Assembly: GCA_023954035.1 (NCBI GenBank) | Contig: JAMLIT010000038.1 | Span: forward strand, 1-38,800 | DNA length: 38,800 nucleotides | Source: Burkholderiaceae bacterium | GTDB taxonomy: Bacteria > Pseudomonadota > Gammaproteobacteria > Burkholderiales > Burkholderiaceae_C | Reading direction: 5' to 3' | Shown here: positions 10,479 to 18,629 of the stretch, one piece after another | Layout of the letters: each line of letters begins with the position of its first letter | How positions within the stretch are numbered: the stretch's first letter is position 1 | The notes under the pieces: generated by a model | Database searches by the model: none | What the model was told of the DNA's origin: nothing | Seen by the model: the letters and a program-made list of their open reading frames with translations, nothing else | Translations under genes and position numbers: made by a program

Positions 10479-12026
10479 ATGTCTGACCAACCCTCCGTCT
10501 CCGCCCCCGCTGCCATCGACGAAAACCAACTCATCGCCGAGCGCCGCGAAAAGCTTCGCGCGCTGCGAAGCCTTCAGGCCCAGGGGGGCGGCGTATGTTT
10601 CCCCAACGATTTCAAGCCGCTGCACCAGGCGGCGGACCTGCACGCGCTGCACGGCCCCAGCCCGGCCGAGGCCCTGGACGCAGCGCCCGTCAAGGCCAGC
10701 GTGGCCGGCCGCATGATGCTCAAGCGGGTGATGGGCAAGGCGAGTTTTGCGACGATTCAGGACGGGTCCCTCGGCGACCACGGCGGTCGCATCCAGCTCT
10801 ACATCACGCGCGATGCGCTGGGCGAAGACCTGTACGCCGCCTTCAAGCACTGGGATTTGGGCGACATCGTCGGCGCCGAAGGCAGGTTGTTCAAGACGCG
10901 CACCGGAGAGTTGTCCCTCCAGGTGACGACGTTGCGCCTGCTCACCAAGAGCCTGCGACCCATGCCCGACAAGTTCCACGGCATTGCCGACCAGGAGGTC
11001 AAATACCGCCAGCGCTATGTCGACCTGATGACCGATGAGGCGGCGCGCGCCCGCTTCGTTGCGCGCAGCAGGGCGGTCAGCAGCATTCGCGACTTCATGG
11101 TGCAGCACGGCTTCCTGGAGGTCGAGACGCCCATGTTGCACCCGATTCCGGGCGGCGCCAACGCCAAGCCTTTCACGACGCACCACAACGCGCTCGACCA
11201 GGAAATGTTTCTGCGCATTGCCCCCGAGCTGTACCTCAAGCGTCTGCTGGTGGGCGGCTTCGAGCGCGTGTTCGAGATCAACCGCAACTTCCGCAACGAA
11301 GGCATCTCGGTGCGCCACAACCCCGAGTTCACCATGATGGAGTTCTACGCGGCGTACTGGAACTACCAGGATTTGATGGGCTTCACCGAAGAACTGGTGC
11401 GCGATGCGGCCCAGAAGGCCGTGGGCACGCTGCAGCTCTCGTACCAGGGGCGGGCCGTGGACCTGAGCCAACCGTTTGCGCGCCTGACCATCCGCGAAGC
11501 CATTTTCCAGTACACCGAAGCCGGCGCGCACGTGGACGATGCCGCCTGGCTCATCAGCGCGCTCAAAAAGCTGGGCATGAGCGAAGCAAAGGACCGGCTG
11601 TCCGCGCGCAGCCTGGCGGGTCTGCAGGTGCTGTATTTCGAGGAAACGGTGGAGGACCAGCTCTGGCAGCCGACTTTCATCATGGAGCACCCGACCGAAA
11701 TCTCGCCCCTGGCGCGCGCCAACGACGCGCGGCCCGAGGTGACGGAGCGCTTCGAGCTCTATATCACCGGGCGCGAATTCGGCAACGGTTTTTCGGAGCT
11801 GAACGACGCCGAAGACCAGGCCGCACGCTTTCATTCACAGGTGGCGGCCAAGGACAGCGGCGACGACGAAGCCATGTACTTTGACCACGACTTCGTGCGC
11901 GCCCTCGAATACGGCATGCCGCCCGCCGGCGGCTGCGGCATCGGCATTGACCGCCTGATGATGCTGCTGACCGACAGCGCCAGCATCCGCGACGTGATTT
12001 TGTTCCCGGCCCTGCGGCGCGAGTGA
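10479..12026 (+). CDS. lysS: lysine-tRNA ligase, class II
   Basis: A 515-residue class II lysyl-tRNA synthetase. The N-terminal OB-fold anticodon-binding domain includes [20 protein letters not shown]. Then come motif 2 ([20 protein letters not shown]) and motif 3 ([14 protein letters not shown]) near the C-terminus. Activated lysine is loaded on tRNA-Lys in the cytoplasm. The frame is open back to 10413, but [10 protein letters not shown] at 10479 is the likely start because the preceding residues look non-coding. The MscS-like gene follows after 22 bases. Confidence 0.97.
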   Translation: MSDQPSVSAPAAIDENQLIAERREKLRALRSLQAQGGGVCFPNDFKPLHQAADLHALHGPSPAEALDAAPVKASVAGRMMLKRVMGKASFATIQDGSLGDHGGRIQLYITRDALGEDLYAAFKHWDLGDIVGAEGRLFKTRTGELSLQVTTLRLLTKSLRPMPDKFHGIADQEVKYRQRYVDLMTDEAARARFVARSRAVSSIRDFMVQHGFLEVETPMLHPIPGGANAKPFTTHHNALDQEMFLRIAPELYLKRLLVGGFERVFEINRNFRNEGISVRHNPEFTMMEFYAAYWNYQDLMGFTEELVRDAAQKAVGTLQLSYQGRAVDLSQPFARLTIREAIFQYTEAGAHVDDAAWLISALKKLGMSEAKDRLSARSLAGLQVLYFEETVEDQLWQPTFIMEHPTEISPLARANDARPEVTERFELYITGREFGNGFSELNDAEDQAARFHSQVAAKDSGDDEAMYFDHDFVRALEYGMPPAGGCGIGIDRLMMLLTDSASIRDVILFPALRRE

Positions 12027-12048
12027 GCGGATCGCACCAACGCCCCGC

Positions 12049-12705
12049 ATGGTCCCACGCCTCCAACAATTCAAGCTCCACCTGCCCGAGTGGGTGCAGG
12101 ACTGGCTCGACTTCATCGTCCCCGGCCTGCAGATCCTGCTGATCCTGCTGACTGCGTGGGGGCTGCAGTACCTGCTGCGTCGGCTGGTGCGCCGCGCCAA
12201 CATCCGCTACCAGCTGCCCACCAAGCTGCTGGCGCCCGTGACCGGGCTGATCCGCTGGGTCGTCATGGGCAGCGCGCTGCTGCTCGTGCTCGAGCGCCTG
12301 GGCGTCTCGGCCACGGTGCTGTGGACCGCCTTCACGGGCTTTGCCACCGTCGGCGCGGTGGCCTTCTTCGCGGCGTGGAGCGTGCTCTCCAATTTGTTCT
12401 GCGCCCTGCTCATCCTCACCGTGCGGCCATTTCGCGTCGGCGACCACATCGAGGTGCTCGACACCGCCGAGAAGCCCGGCGCCAGGGGCCAGGTGGTGGA
12501 CATCAACCTGCTCTATACCACGCTGCTCGACCACGACGCTGCGCAGGGCCAGCCGTGCTGGCTGCAGATTCCCAATGCCCTGGTGTTCCAGCGCGTGGTG
12601 CGGCGCTGGCAGGGCGTGCCGCCGGTGGTGGCGGTGCCCGCGGCGCAGGCGGAGGCAGGGGCTGCCAGGGTGGAGGGCGCAGCACTCACCCGCCCGGCGC
12701 CGTGA
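12049..12705 (+). CDS. short MscS-family mechanosensitive channel
   Basis: A 218-residue membrane protein. Two hydrophobic segments (about residues 22-45 and 66-85) precede the MscS pore helix and beta domain: AFFAAWSVLSNLFCALLIL (about 105-123), then RPFRVGDHIEV and IPNALVFQRVV. This is the MscS pore and middle beta domain. The C-terminal alpha/beta cage domain is missing: after residue 190 only an Ala/Pro-rich tail follows. Small MscS relatives of this kind exist in betaproteobacteria, so it may be a normal short form. It is probably transcribed with lysS. Confidence 0.85.
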   Translation: MVPRLQQFKLHLPEWVQDWLDFIVPGLQILLILLTAWGLQYLLRRLVRRANIRYQLPTKLLAPVTGLIRWVVMGSALLLVLERLGVSATVLWTAFTGFATVGAVAFFAAWSVLSNLFCALLILTVRPFRVGDHIEVLDTAEKPGARGQVVDINLLYTTLLDHDAAQGQPCWLQIPNALVFQRVVRRWQGVPPVVAVPAAQAEAGAARVEGAALTRPAP

Positions 12706-12791
12706 CGGGCAGGGGGCAAAAATGCGGGGCCGCCTGGCCCGTTCAATTCGCCGCTCACATTTCTGCCATCGCTCAGCGGCCCGGTGGCGAA

Positions 12792-12824
12792 AGCTTTGCG
12801 CCCGCATAGCGCAGGCGCAAAGCT
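12792..12824. terminator. hairpin between convergent genes
   Basis: AGCTTTGCGCC (12792-12802) and GGCGCAAAGCT (12814-12824) form a perfect 11-bp stem with an 11-base loop between the MscS-like gene (+) and the DUF486 gene (-). Neither side has a T-run, so it would be an imperfect bidirectional terminator. The remainder of 12706-12856 shows nothing else. Confidence 0.45.
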
Positions 12825-12856
12825 GAAACTACAAAAAGCGTCGGCTGGAACAACCA

Positions 12857-13213
12857 TCAGACACCGCCCCATTTGCTGCGGAAGATGAAGAAAACAGCAC
12901 CGAGAATGCAAAGGCCTGCCCAAAGGTAGTCAAGCTTGAGCGGCTCTTTCATGTAGAAAACGGCGAACGGCACGAAGACCGAAAGTGTGATCACCTCTTG
13001 CAGAATCTTGAGCTGCCCAAGCGACAGAGCGCCATATCCGATCCGGTTGGCTGGAACTTGGAGCATGTATTCAAAGAATGCGATGCCCCAGCTGGCAAGA
13101 GCCGCCACAATCCATGGCCTGGAGCTGAGATCTTTCAGATGCGCATACCAGGCAAACGTCATGAACACGTTGCTGAGAGACAGAAGCAGAACAGTCAGTC
13201 CGATTGCGCGCAT
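12857..13213 (-). CDS. DUF486/DMT-type small membrane protein
   Basis: A 118-residue protein with about four membrane helices. The sequence closely fits DUF486 (small drug/metabolite-transporter-like proteins): SNVFMTFAWYAHLK near residues 14-27, WGIAFFEYMLQVPANRIGY near 42-60, and YLWAGLCILGAVFFIFR at the C-terminus. Function unknown; transport is only inferred from the superfamily. Base composition is unlike its neighbours: hand-counted 60-base lines here have about 48-58% G+C, against about 70% in a line of the adjacent pfk gene, which suggests acquisition from elsewhere. Confidence 0.9.
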   Translation of the reverse strand: MRAIGLTVLLLSLSNVFMTFAWYAHLKDLSSRPWIVAALASWGIAFFEYMLQVPANRIGYGALSLGQLKILQEVITLSVFVPFAVFYMKEPLKLDYLWAGLCILGAVFFIFRSKWGGV

Positions 13214-13386
13214 AAGGTTTTAGGCGTCTGACGCCATGAATTCAGCCGACGCCGAAGGCGGTCGGTCGCGATGCATAGTTGGAACGGCTTCCGAAATGAT
13301 CGAGAACGCACTCTGCATGTATTGGCATCTTGATCTCGAAGCGTGAAGGAGGTGAAATTCGCGCGACACTTCCCCGCCCTGCTTCT
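13214..13386. other. low-GC intergenic patch with palindromes
   Basis: There is no convincing gene between the DUF486 start and the pfk stop. The patch holds a perfect GGCGTC-T-GACGCC palindrome (13223-13235) and a near-palindrome around GCCGACGCCGAAGGCGG (about 13248-13269). On the minus strand a 32-codon frame (13220-13318, ending SASAEFMASDA) reads through both, without a ribosome-binding site. It could be the tail of a degraded gene or a dispersed repeat. Confidence 0.4.
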
Positions 13387-14439
13387 TCACCCCAAACACA
13401 CCCCGATATCCCGCGCAATCGCGATCAGCTCGTGGTCCAGCGGCACCTTGCGCTGGGTATTTGCCACCTCGGAGATCGGCACGCTGCCGATCTGCCCGCC
13501 CTGCAACGTGGCCATGCGGCCGAATTGGCCCTGCGTCACCAGACGCGCCGCGTGGTGGCCGAAGCGCGTGGCGAGCACGCGGTCGAACGGGGTCGGATCG
13601 CCGCCGCGCTGCACGTGGCCAAGCACGGTGGCGCGCACCTCGCTGGCCAGGTGGGGCTGGAGCTGCTCGCGCAGCACATGTCCAACACCGCCGAGGCGCA
13701 CGGGGTCGGGGCTGTGGGCGATGCGCTCGCGCACGGTGAGGCTGCCCCCGCGCTCTTTGGCGCCTTCGCCGATGCAGACGATGGTGTAGCGCTGGCGCTG
13801 CTCGCGCTCGCGGCAGCGCTCGATGACCGTCTGCAGGTCGTAGTCGATCTCGGGCAGCAGGATGACGTCGGCCGCACCGGCGATGCCCGCTTCCAGCGCC
13901 AGCCAGCCGGCGTGGCGACCCATGGTCTCGACGATCATCACGCGGTGGTGGCTGTAGGCGGTGCTCTCGATCCGACGCAGCGCGTCGGTGACGGTGGCCA
14001 CGGCGGTGTCGAAGCCAAAGCTGCGCTCGCACAGCGCGATGTCGTTGTCGATGGTCTTGGGCACGCCCACACAGGCCAGACCGAGTCGCTGCCCAAGCCC
14101 GTGGGCGATGCTCATGGTGCCGTCGCCGCCAATGGCGACCACCACGTCCAGGCCGAGCGCCAGCAGGTTCTTGCCGACCTGCGCCAGCGTGGCGGCATCC
14201 TTCATGGGGTTGGCGCTGTTGCTGGTGCCCAGCAGGGTGCCGCCCATGTGCAGGATGCCCGACACCTGCTCCCAGCCCAGTGGGCGGGTGCGCGGCGCCT
14301 CGCCGATCAGCCCCTCGAAACCGTCCGCGATGCCCAGCACTTCGCAGTGCCCGTGATGGATGAGCGATTTGGTGACCGCGCGGATCACCGCGTTCAGGCC
14401 GGGGCAGTCGCCCCCGCCGGTGAGCACGCCTACGCGCAT
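13387..14439 (-). CDS. 6-phosphofructokinase, phosphoryl donor uncertain
   Basis: A 350-residue PFK-A superfamily protein that phosphorylates fructose 6-phosphate. Visible motifs: GVLTGGGDCPGLNAV at residues 4-18, the donor site GGDGT (104-108), the catalytic PKTIDND (127-133), METMGRHAGW written here as VETMGRHAGW, and the GHVQRGGDP substrate site. GGDGT is the ATP-type residue set (PPi enzymes have GGDDS), whereas Lys in PKTIDND is typical of PPi enzymes and of the mixed group III. So the donor cannot be read off. The ATG at 14439, with AAAGGAAAG before it, matches the conserved N-terminus. Start and stop are clear; the TPR gene lies 16 bases upstream. Confidence 0.9.
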   Translation of the reverse strand: MRVGVLTGGGDCPGLNAVIRAVTKSLIHHGHCEVLGIADGFEGLIGEAPRTRPLGWEQVSGILHMGGTLLGTSNSANPMKDAATLAQVGKNLLALGLDVVVAIGGDGTMSIAHGLGQRLGLACVGVPKTIDNDIALCERSFGFDTAVATVTDALRRIESTAYSHHRVMIVETMGRHAGWLALEAGIAGAADVILLPEIDYDLQTVIERCREREQRQRYTIVCIGEGAKERGGSLTVRERIAHSPDPVRLGGVGHVLREQLQPHLASEVRATVLGHVQRGGDPTPFDRVLATRFGHHAARLVTQGQFGRMATLQGGQIGSVPISEVANTQRKVPLDHELIAIARDIGVCLG

Positions 14440-14455
14440 GGGCTTTCCTTTTCCC

Positions 14456-15130
14456 TCATGGCCGAGGCATCTTGCTTTGCAGGGCGGCGAGAAACTCCGG
14501 GTCCAGCGCCGCGCTTCGGGGCGTCGCCTCCGCCAGCTTGATTTTCTTCCACGCCTCAGCGTAGTTGCCGACCTCAAACAGCGCAATGGCCCAATTTTGC
14601 AAGTTCAGAGTGTGCTGAGGCGCCTTGTCGTAGACACGTGCGAAGCGGGAAAACGCATCGTTCAGCATCGATTCGCTCTTGGTTTCAAGGCCAGCGGCGC
14701 CCAATGCGCGCGCATGGTCGGCGGAAAAGTCGATGTCGCCGCCGAGCACGCGTTCTGCTTCGGCAAAGAGTTCAAGTGCTTCCTGGAATTTCCCCGAGCC
14801 GGCCTGGACCACGGCCATTCCCCAAAGGGCACTCCCGTTGGTCGCATCGGCCAGCCATGCCTGGTTGAAGCGCCTCATGGCCTCCGGGGCGGCGTTACGG
14901 CGCAGCAACTGCCAGCCACGGCCAGACAGTTCTTCAGCCGCCTTCTTGCGATTTCCCTGGTATTGCTTGTCGATACCGGCCAGGAACGCCGCATCCGCAG
15001 TCTTTTGCGCTTCATTTTTCGGCTGCAACCCGTACTTGGGCTGCAGGTTGATCTCCTGCGCGAACGCGGCCGAGCCCATGGTTCCGACCGCGAGCAGAAG
15101 GCACAGAAAGAAGGCGCGCCACGTACGCAT
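14456..15130 (-). CDS. secreted TPR-repeat protein
   Basis: A 224-residue protein. Residues 1-24 are a Sec-type signal peptide (basic MRTWR, a hydrophobic core, and AFA before QEINLQP). The mature part is helical with TPR-like units, for example AMRRFNQAWLADATNGSALW and FQEALELFAEAERVLGGD, so it is probably a periplasmic protein-interaction scaffold. The start has a good site, GAGGAG, just upstream of the ATG. It is followed within 16 bases by pfk, probably in one transcript. I do not recognise a named family. Confidence 0.75.
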   Translation of the reverse strand: MRTWRAFFLCLLLAVGTMGSAAFAQEINLQPKYGLQPKNEAQKTADAAFLAGIDKQYQGNRKKAAEELSGRGWQLLRRNAAPEAMRRFNQAWLADATNGSALWGMAVVQAGSGKFQEALELFAEAERVLGGDIDFSADHARALGAAGLETKSESMLNDAFSRFARVYDKAPQHTLNLQNWAIALFEVGNYAEAWKKIKLAEATPRSAALDPEFLAALQSKMPRP

Positions 15131-15251
15131 AAAGACTCCTCGCAGTTGAGCCGGCCTGCCGGAGAGCAGCCCGCAAACCGTTTTCCATCATAAATGGCAG
15201 ATCGGCGGCGATGGCGCCAAGCGCCTTCGCCGGTGCGTCCACCGCCAGCCG

Positions 15252-16373
15252 TCAGGGAAGCAAGTCCAGCGCCCGCATGTAGGCCGGCTGCAGCATCAGC
15301 TCATCCCAGGGCTGGGGCAGGGTTTCAGGCAGCAGCGCCACGCGGCGGCCTTCGCTGTCCCGGCTCGGCTGCCAGCGGCCCTGGGCCTGGGCCGTTTCCA
15401 GGCCGGCAAGCAGCTCGTCCACCGCGCGGCCGTCGCCCAGGCTCTGGTTGCACAACAGCACCAGGTCGCAGCCGGCCTGCAGCGCGGCCACGGCGGCGTC
15501 GGTGTAGCCGACGACCGGGCCGCCGGGGCCTTCGGTGCGGCGCGCGCCTTCCATGCTCAGGTCGTCGCTGAAGATGGCGCCGCCAAAGCGCAGCTGGCGG
15601 CGCAAGATGTCCTGCAGCCAGCGCGGGGAGAAACCCGCCGGGCGGCTGTCCACCTTCGGGTAGACGACGTGCGCCGGCATCACGCCGCTGAGCGTGGTGC
15701 TGAGCCAGGGGTACGGCGCAGCGTCGTCCTGCAGGATGGCCTGGAGGCTGCGCGCGTCCACCGGCACGTCGGTGTGGGAATCGGTCCGCACGTAGCCGTG
15801 CCCCGGGAAGTGCTTGCCGCAGTTGCCCATGCCGGCGAGCAGCAGGCCGTGCATGAGGCTCTTGGCCAGCAGCGCGACCACGCGCGGGTCGCGGTGGAAG
15901 GCGCGGTCGCCGATGACGCCACTGCGGGAAGCGCCGTGCCCATCCACATGGTCGAGGTCGAGTACGGGCGTGAAGCTGAAATCCACCCCGCAGGCGCGCA
16001 GCTCGGCGCCCAGCACGTAGCCGGCCGCCGTGGCGGCGTTGGTGGCGCGCAGCGCGCCGCTTCCGGGCACGGCCTTGGCGCCCTTGCCATCCTGAATCCA
16101 CAGCTCGCCCAGGGCGCGCATGGGGGAGATGTGGGTGAAGCCGTCGGTACGAAAGCGCTGCACGCGGCCGCCTTCGTGGTCCACGCAGATCAGCAAGTCC
16201 GGGCGCACGGCTTTCATGCTGGCGGTGAGCTCCAGCAACTGGGCGCGGTTTTCCCAGTTGCGCGCAAACAGGATGGCGCCGCCGGTCAGCGGGTGGGCGA
16301 GGCGGCGGCGGTCGTCGGCGCTCAGCGTGGTGCCGGCGACATCGAGGATCAAAGGGGCGTGTTCTTGCGACAT
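15252..16373 (-). CDS. nagZ: beta-N-acetylhexosaminidase NagZ
   Basis: A 373-residue glycoside hydrolase family 3 enzyme that removes N-acetylglucosamine from anhydro-muropeptides in the cytoplasm during cell-wall recycling. The family motif KHFPGHGYVRTDSHTDVP, carrying the catalytic Asp-His dyad and substrate-binding residues, is intact, as are ICVDHEGGRVQRF and the later FSDDLSMEGA with the nucleophilic Asp. It starts at MSQEHAPLILDVAG. It lies downstream of acpS in the same direction, separated by palindromic repeat copy B. Confidence 0.96.
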   Translation of the reverse strand: MSQEHAPLILDVAGTTLSADDRRRLAHPLTGGAILFARNWENRAQLLELTASMKAVRPDLLICVDHEGGRVQRFRTDGFTHISPMRALGELWIQDGKGAKAVPGSGALRATNAATAAGYVLGAELRACGVDFSFTPVLDLDHVDGHGASRSGVIGDRAFHRDPRVVALLAKSLMHGLLLAGMGNCGKHFPGHGYVRTDSHTDVPVDARSLQAILQDDAAPYPWLSTTLSGVMPAHVVYPKVDSRPAGFSPRWLQDILRRQLRFGGAIFSDDLSMEGARRTEGPGGPVVGYTDAAVAALQAGCDLVLLCNQSLGDGRAVDELLAGLETAQAQGRWQPSRDSEGRRVALLPETLPQPWDELMLQPAYMRALDLLP

Positions 16374-16406
16374 CTCGGAATTGTGCTCTTTGTTTTCGCT
16401 CTCTGT

Positions 16407-16453
16407 TTAATAGCTTTCAACCCTTATGAATCAAGCGCTACAGGCTATTTCTA
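16407..16453 (-). repeat. palindromic intergenic repeat, copy B
   Basis: It fills most of the gap between the acpS stop and the nagZ start. Minus-strand order: AAATAGCCTGTAGCGCTTG, then CATAAGGGTTG, then AGCTATT. The right edge touches the TAG stop of acpS. Confidence 0.6.
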
Positions 16454-16846
16454 CTAGAATTTCTCAACCACGCAAAAGCTCGCGGCGTAGTCGGTCTCGT
16501 CGCTCACGCTCAGGTGCGCGGTCAGGCCGCGCGCGTCGAACCATTCCTTGAGCGCACCGTGCAGCACGATCACCGGCTGGCCGCTGGCGAGCTTGGCGAC
16601 TTCGCAGGCGCGCCAGGTCATGGGCATGCGCATGCCCAAGCCAATGGCTTTGCTGAACGCCTCTTTGGCCGAAAAGCGCGTCGCCAGGTAGCGCAGGCCG
16701 CGCTCAGGCCAGCGTTCGCTGCGTGCGCGCCAGGTGGCCAGCTCGCCATCGGCAAGCACCCTGGCGGCAAAACGCTCGCCGTGGCGCTCGACAGTGGCGG
16801 CGATGCGGCGCACGTCGCAGATGTCGGTGCCGATCCCGTAGATCAT
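16454..16846 (-). CDS. acpS: holo-[acyl-carrier-protein] synthase
   Basis: A 130-residue enzyme that transfers 4'-phosphopantetheine from CoA to the serine of acyl carrier protein, activating the AcpP encoded in the same long cluster. The magnesium ligands are visible: Asp8 in GIGTDICDV and Glu62 in [13 protein letters not shown]. The start is the ATG at 16846. pdxJ lies directly upstream, the conserved pdxJ-acpS order, with repeat copy C in the gap. Confidence 0.97.
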   Translation of the reverse strand: MIYGIGTDICDVRRIAATVERHGERFAARVLADGELATWRARSERWPERGLRYLATRFSAKEAFSKAIGLGMRMPMTWRACEVAKLASGQPVIVLHGALKEWFDARGLTAHLSVSDETDYAASFCVVEKF

Positions 16847-16856
16847 GAAAATTTAG

Positions 16857-16911
16857 GAAAAATCAGGCTCCAGCGCTTATTCCGTAAGCGCAAAAAGCTA
16901 TCATTTTGGTA
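16857..16911 (+). repeat. palindromic intergenic repeat, copy C
   Basis: The best-preserved copy. Plus-strand order: ATCAGGCTCCAGCGCTTAT, then TCCGTAAGCGC, then AAAAAGCTATCATTTT. GCGCTTA and TAAGCGC pair as an arm-perfect 7-bp hairpin. It occupies almost the whole pdxJ-acpS gap and is inverted with respect to gene direction. Confidence 0.7.
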
Positions 16912-16913
16912 GT

Positions 16914-17654
16914 TCATTGCGTCTGAAGACACGCCAGATAAGCCTGCACCGCAGCGCGGTAGCCCAATTCCAGCGCATCGGCCACCAGCGCGTGGCCAAT
17001 GGACACCTCCTGCAGCCCCGGCACGCCGCGCGCAAACGCCGTCAGGTTGTGCAGGTTCAGGTCGTGCCCGGCGTTCACGCCCAGGCCGGAGTCCAGCGCG
17101 GCCCGCGCGGCGGCGCGGTAGCGTTCCAGCTCCACCGCCTGCTGCGGCGTGCCCCAGGCAGCGGCGTAGGGTTCGGTGTAGAGCTCCACCCGATCGGCGC
17201 CGACGGCGCCGGCCTGCGCCATCTGCTCGGGGACGGGGTCCATGAACAGGCTGACGCGCACGCCCAGCGCCCGGCATTCGGCAACCAATGGCGCAAGGCG
17301 CTCGGCGTCCTGCGGAAAGTTCCAGCCGTGGTCGCTGGTGAACTGGTCTTCGCTGTCGGGCACGAAGGTGGCCTGCTGCGGGCGCACTTGGCGGATGAAG
17401 GCCATCAGGTTGTGCGAGGGGTTGCCTTCGATGTTGTATTCGCGTCCGGGCCAGGCGGTGAGCAGCTGGGCGAGCTCGTGCACGTCGTGCGCGCGGATGT
17501 GGCGCTCGTCAGGCCGTGGGTGCACGGTAATGCCCTGGGCGCCGGCCTCCAGGCACATTTGCGCGGCGCGCAGCACGCTGGGGATGCCCAGGTGGCGCGT
17601 GTTGCGCAGCAGCGCGACCTTGTTGACGTTGACCGAAAGCGCAGTGGTGGACAT
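16914..17654 (-). CDS. pdxJ: pyridoxine 5'-phosphate synthase
   Basis: A 246-residue TIM-barrel enzyme that condenses 1-deoxyxylulose 5-phosphate with 3-amino-2-oxopropyl phosphate to pyridoxine 5'-phosphate. Typical segments are present: LSVNVNKVALLRN at the N-terminus, ITVHPRPDERHI, EYNIEGNPS, VRVSLFMDP and VNAGHDLNLHNL with the catalytic His. It starts at ATG 17654 and is followed by acpS; recO is upstream by 31 bases. Confidence 0.97.
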   Translation of the reverse strand: MSTTALSVNVNKVALLRNTRHLGIPSVLRAAQMCLEAGAQGITVHPRPDERHIRAHDVHELAQLLTAWPGREYNIEGNPSHNLMAFIRQVRPQQATFVPDSEDQFTSDHGWNFPQDAERLAPLVAECRALGVRVSLFMDPVPEQMAQAGAVGADRVELYTEPYAAAWGTPQQAVELERYRAAARAALDSGLGVNAGHDLNLHNLTAFARGVPGLQEVSIGHALVADALELGYRAAVQAYLACLQTQ

Positions 17655-17685
17655 GGCGAGGGAGCGAAGGCGCGAAAAAAAGGGG

Positions 17686-18447
17686 TCAAAGCGCCTGCAC
17701 GTCGATCATGAACTGGCGCGTGCGCAGGCGCGGACTGCCGCAATGGTATTGCAGCAGCGCGCGCAACTGGGGTTTGAGCTCGGCTGCCAGCGGCGTGCAG
17801 GTGTTGAGCAGGCGCGAAAACCCGGCCTCGTTCAGCAGCGCATCGGACAGCGCGCGCCATTGGGCGCCGCTCAGGCTGGCGCGCTCGCCTGGGTTGGCCG
17901 CGCGCAGGCCGCCTTCGGCAACCAGGGCGTAGCGATCGGTGGGCAACAAGGTCGACTGCGTGAACGTCTGTACGTCCAGCGCCGGCAGCAGGCCAACCTC
18001 GCGCAGCAGCACCAGCTCGAACAGGCGCAGCGCCGGCTCCAGCGCCTCGCCATGCGCGCTGGCCAGCACCTGCACCACAGCCGCATAGTGATCGAACAAC
18101 AGTCCATGCGGATCGCCGCGCGCCAGCAGGCGCATCAGCAACTCGTTGAGATACAGGCCTGAGAGCAGCGCGTCGCCCGTGGGCATGATGTGGCCGCCCA
18201 CCCACTCCGCACCCTTGAGCGTGTGCACCTCGGCGTCGCTGGACACGCTTTGCGACCAGCTCAGATGCAGCGGCTGCAGCGGCAGCAAGACCGGGCGGAA
18301 GTTGGAGCTGGGCTTCTTCGCCCCCTTGGCCACCAGTGCGGTGCGCCCATGGTTGCGGGTAAACACTTCCAGAATCAGGCTGGACTCGCTCCAGGCGTAG
18401 CTATGCAGGACAAAAGCCGGCTCACTGGAAAAGCGGCGCGGGGGCAT
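17686..18447 (-). CDS. recO: DNA repair protein RecO
   Basis: A 253-residue RecO, which with RecR (and RecF) loads RecA onto SSB-coated single strands. The N-terminal OB fold includes [24 protein letters not shown] and the conserved [12 protein letters not shown] (residues about 36-49). The helical C-terminal domain includes [22 protein letters not shown] without an obvious zinc site. It lies between era and pdxJ, the standard order in beta- and gammaproteobacteria. Confidence 0.94.
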   Translation of the reverse strand: MPPRRFSSEPAFVLHSYAWSESSLILEVFTRNHGRTALVAKGAKKPSSNFRPVLLPLQPLHLSWSQSVSSDAEVHTLKGAEWVGGHIMPTGDALLSGLYLNELLMRLLARGDPHGLLFDHYAAVVQVLASAHGEALEPALRLFELVLLREVGLLPALDVQTFTQSTLLPTDRYALVAEGGLRAANPGERASLSGAQWRALSDALLNEAGFSRLLNTCTPLAAELKPQLRALLQYHCGSPRLRTRQFMIDVQAL

Positions 18448-18451
18448 TTCG

Positions 18452-18508
18452 CTATATTTTCAGTAGCTACTAGCGCAATAAATATAAGCGCTGGAAGCCA
18501 ATTTCATT
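18452..18508 (-). repeat. palindromic intergenic repeat, copy D
   Basis: It lies just upstream of recO, between era and recO. Minus-strand order: AAATTGGCTTCCAGCGCTTAT, shown here in parts as AAATTGGCTTCC and AGCGCTTATATTTATTGCGC, then TAGTAGCTACTGAAAAT. The AGCGC...GCGCT arms can pair. Confidence 0.65.
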
Positions 18509-18532
18509 CAAAGTCCGCGACTTTCGTACCAC

Positions 18533-18628
18533 CGCAGCGCCATGCCAGTGCCACCGTGGAACTGGCTCCGCCAGGCCACCGGCGGCGTCCCCTTTGACGG
18601 GGAAAGCCCGAAGCAGCGCAGGGGGTGT
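18533..18628 (-). repeat. GC-rich intergenic repeat, copy 2
   Basis: Downstream of era and touching its stop. Plus-strand blocks TGCCACCG, CTGGCTCCGCCAGGCCACCGG, given in parts as CTGGCTCCGCC and AGGCCACCGG, then GGCGTCCCC, ACGGGGAAAGC and GCGCAGGGGGT follow the order of the inverse complement of 8000-8112, with a shorter middle. CTGG...CCAG gives a short hairpin. With copy D it fills the era-recO gap. Confidence 0.55.
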
Positions 18629-18629
18629 C

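Noticed and set aside
13211-13290. Possible integron attC site at the low-GC patch
   Set aside because: The central palindrome looks similar, but proper GTTRRRY and RYYYAAC core sites in the right order are missing, and no integrase is present.
13345-13355. Perfect Shine-Dalgarno sequence GAAGGAGGTGA on the plus strand
   Set aside because: No start codon with a meaningful frame follows; the region lies just before the end of the minus-strand pfk gene.
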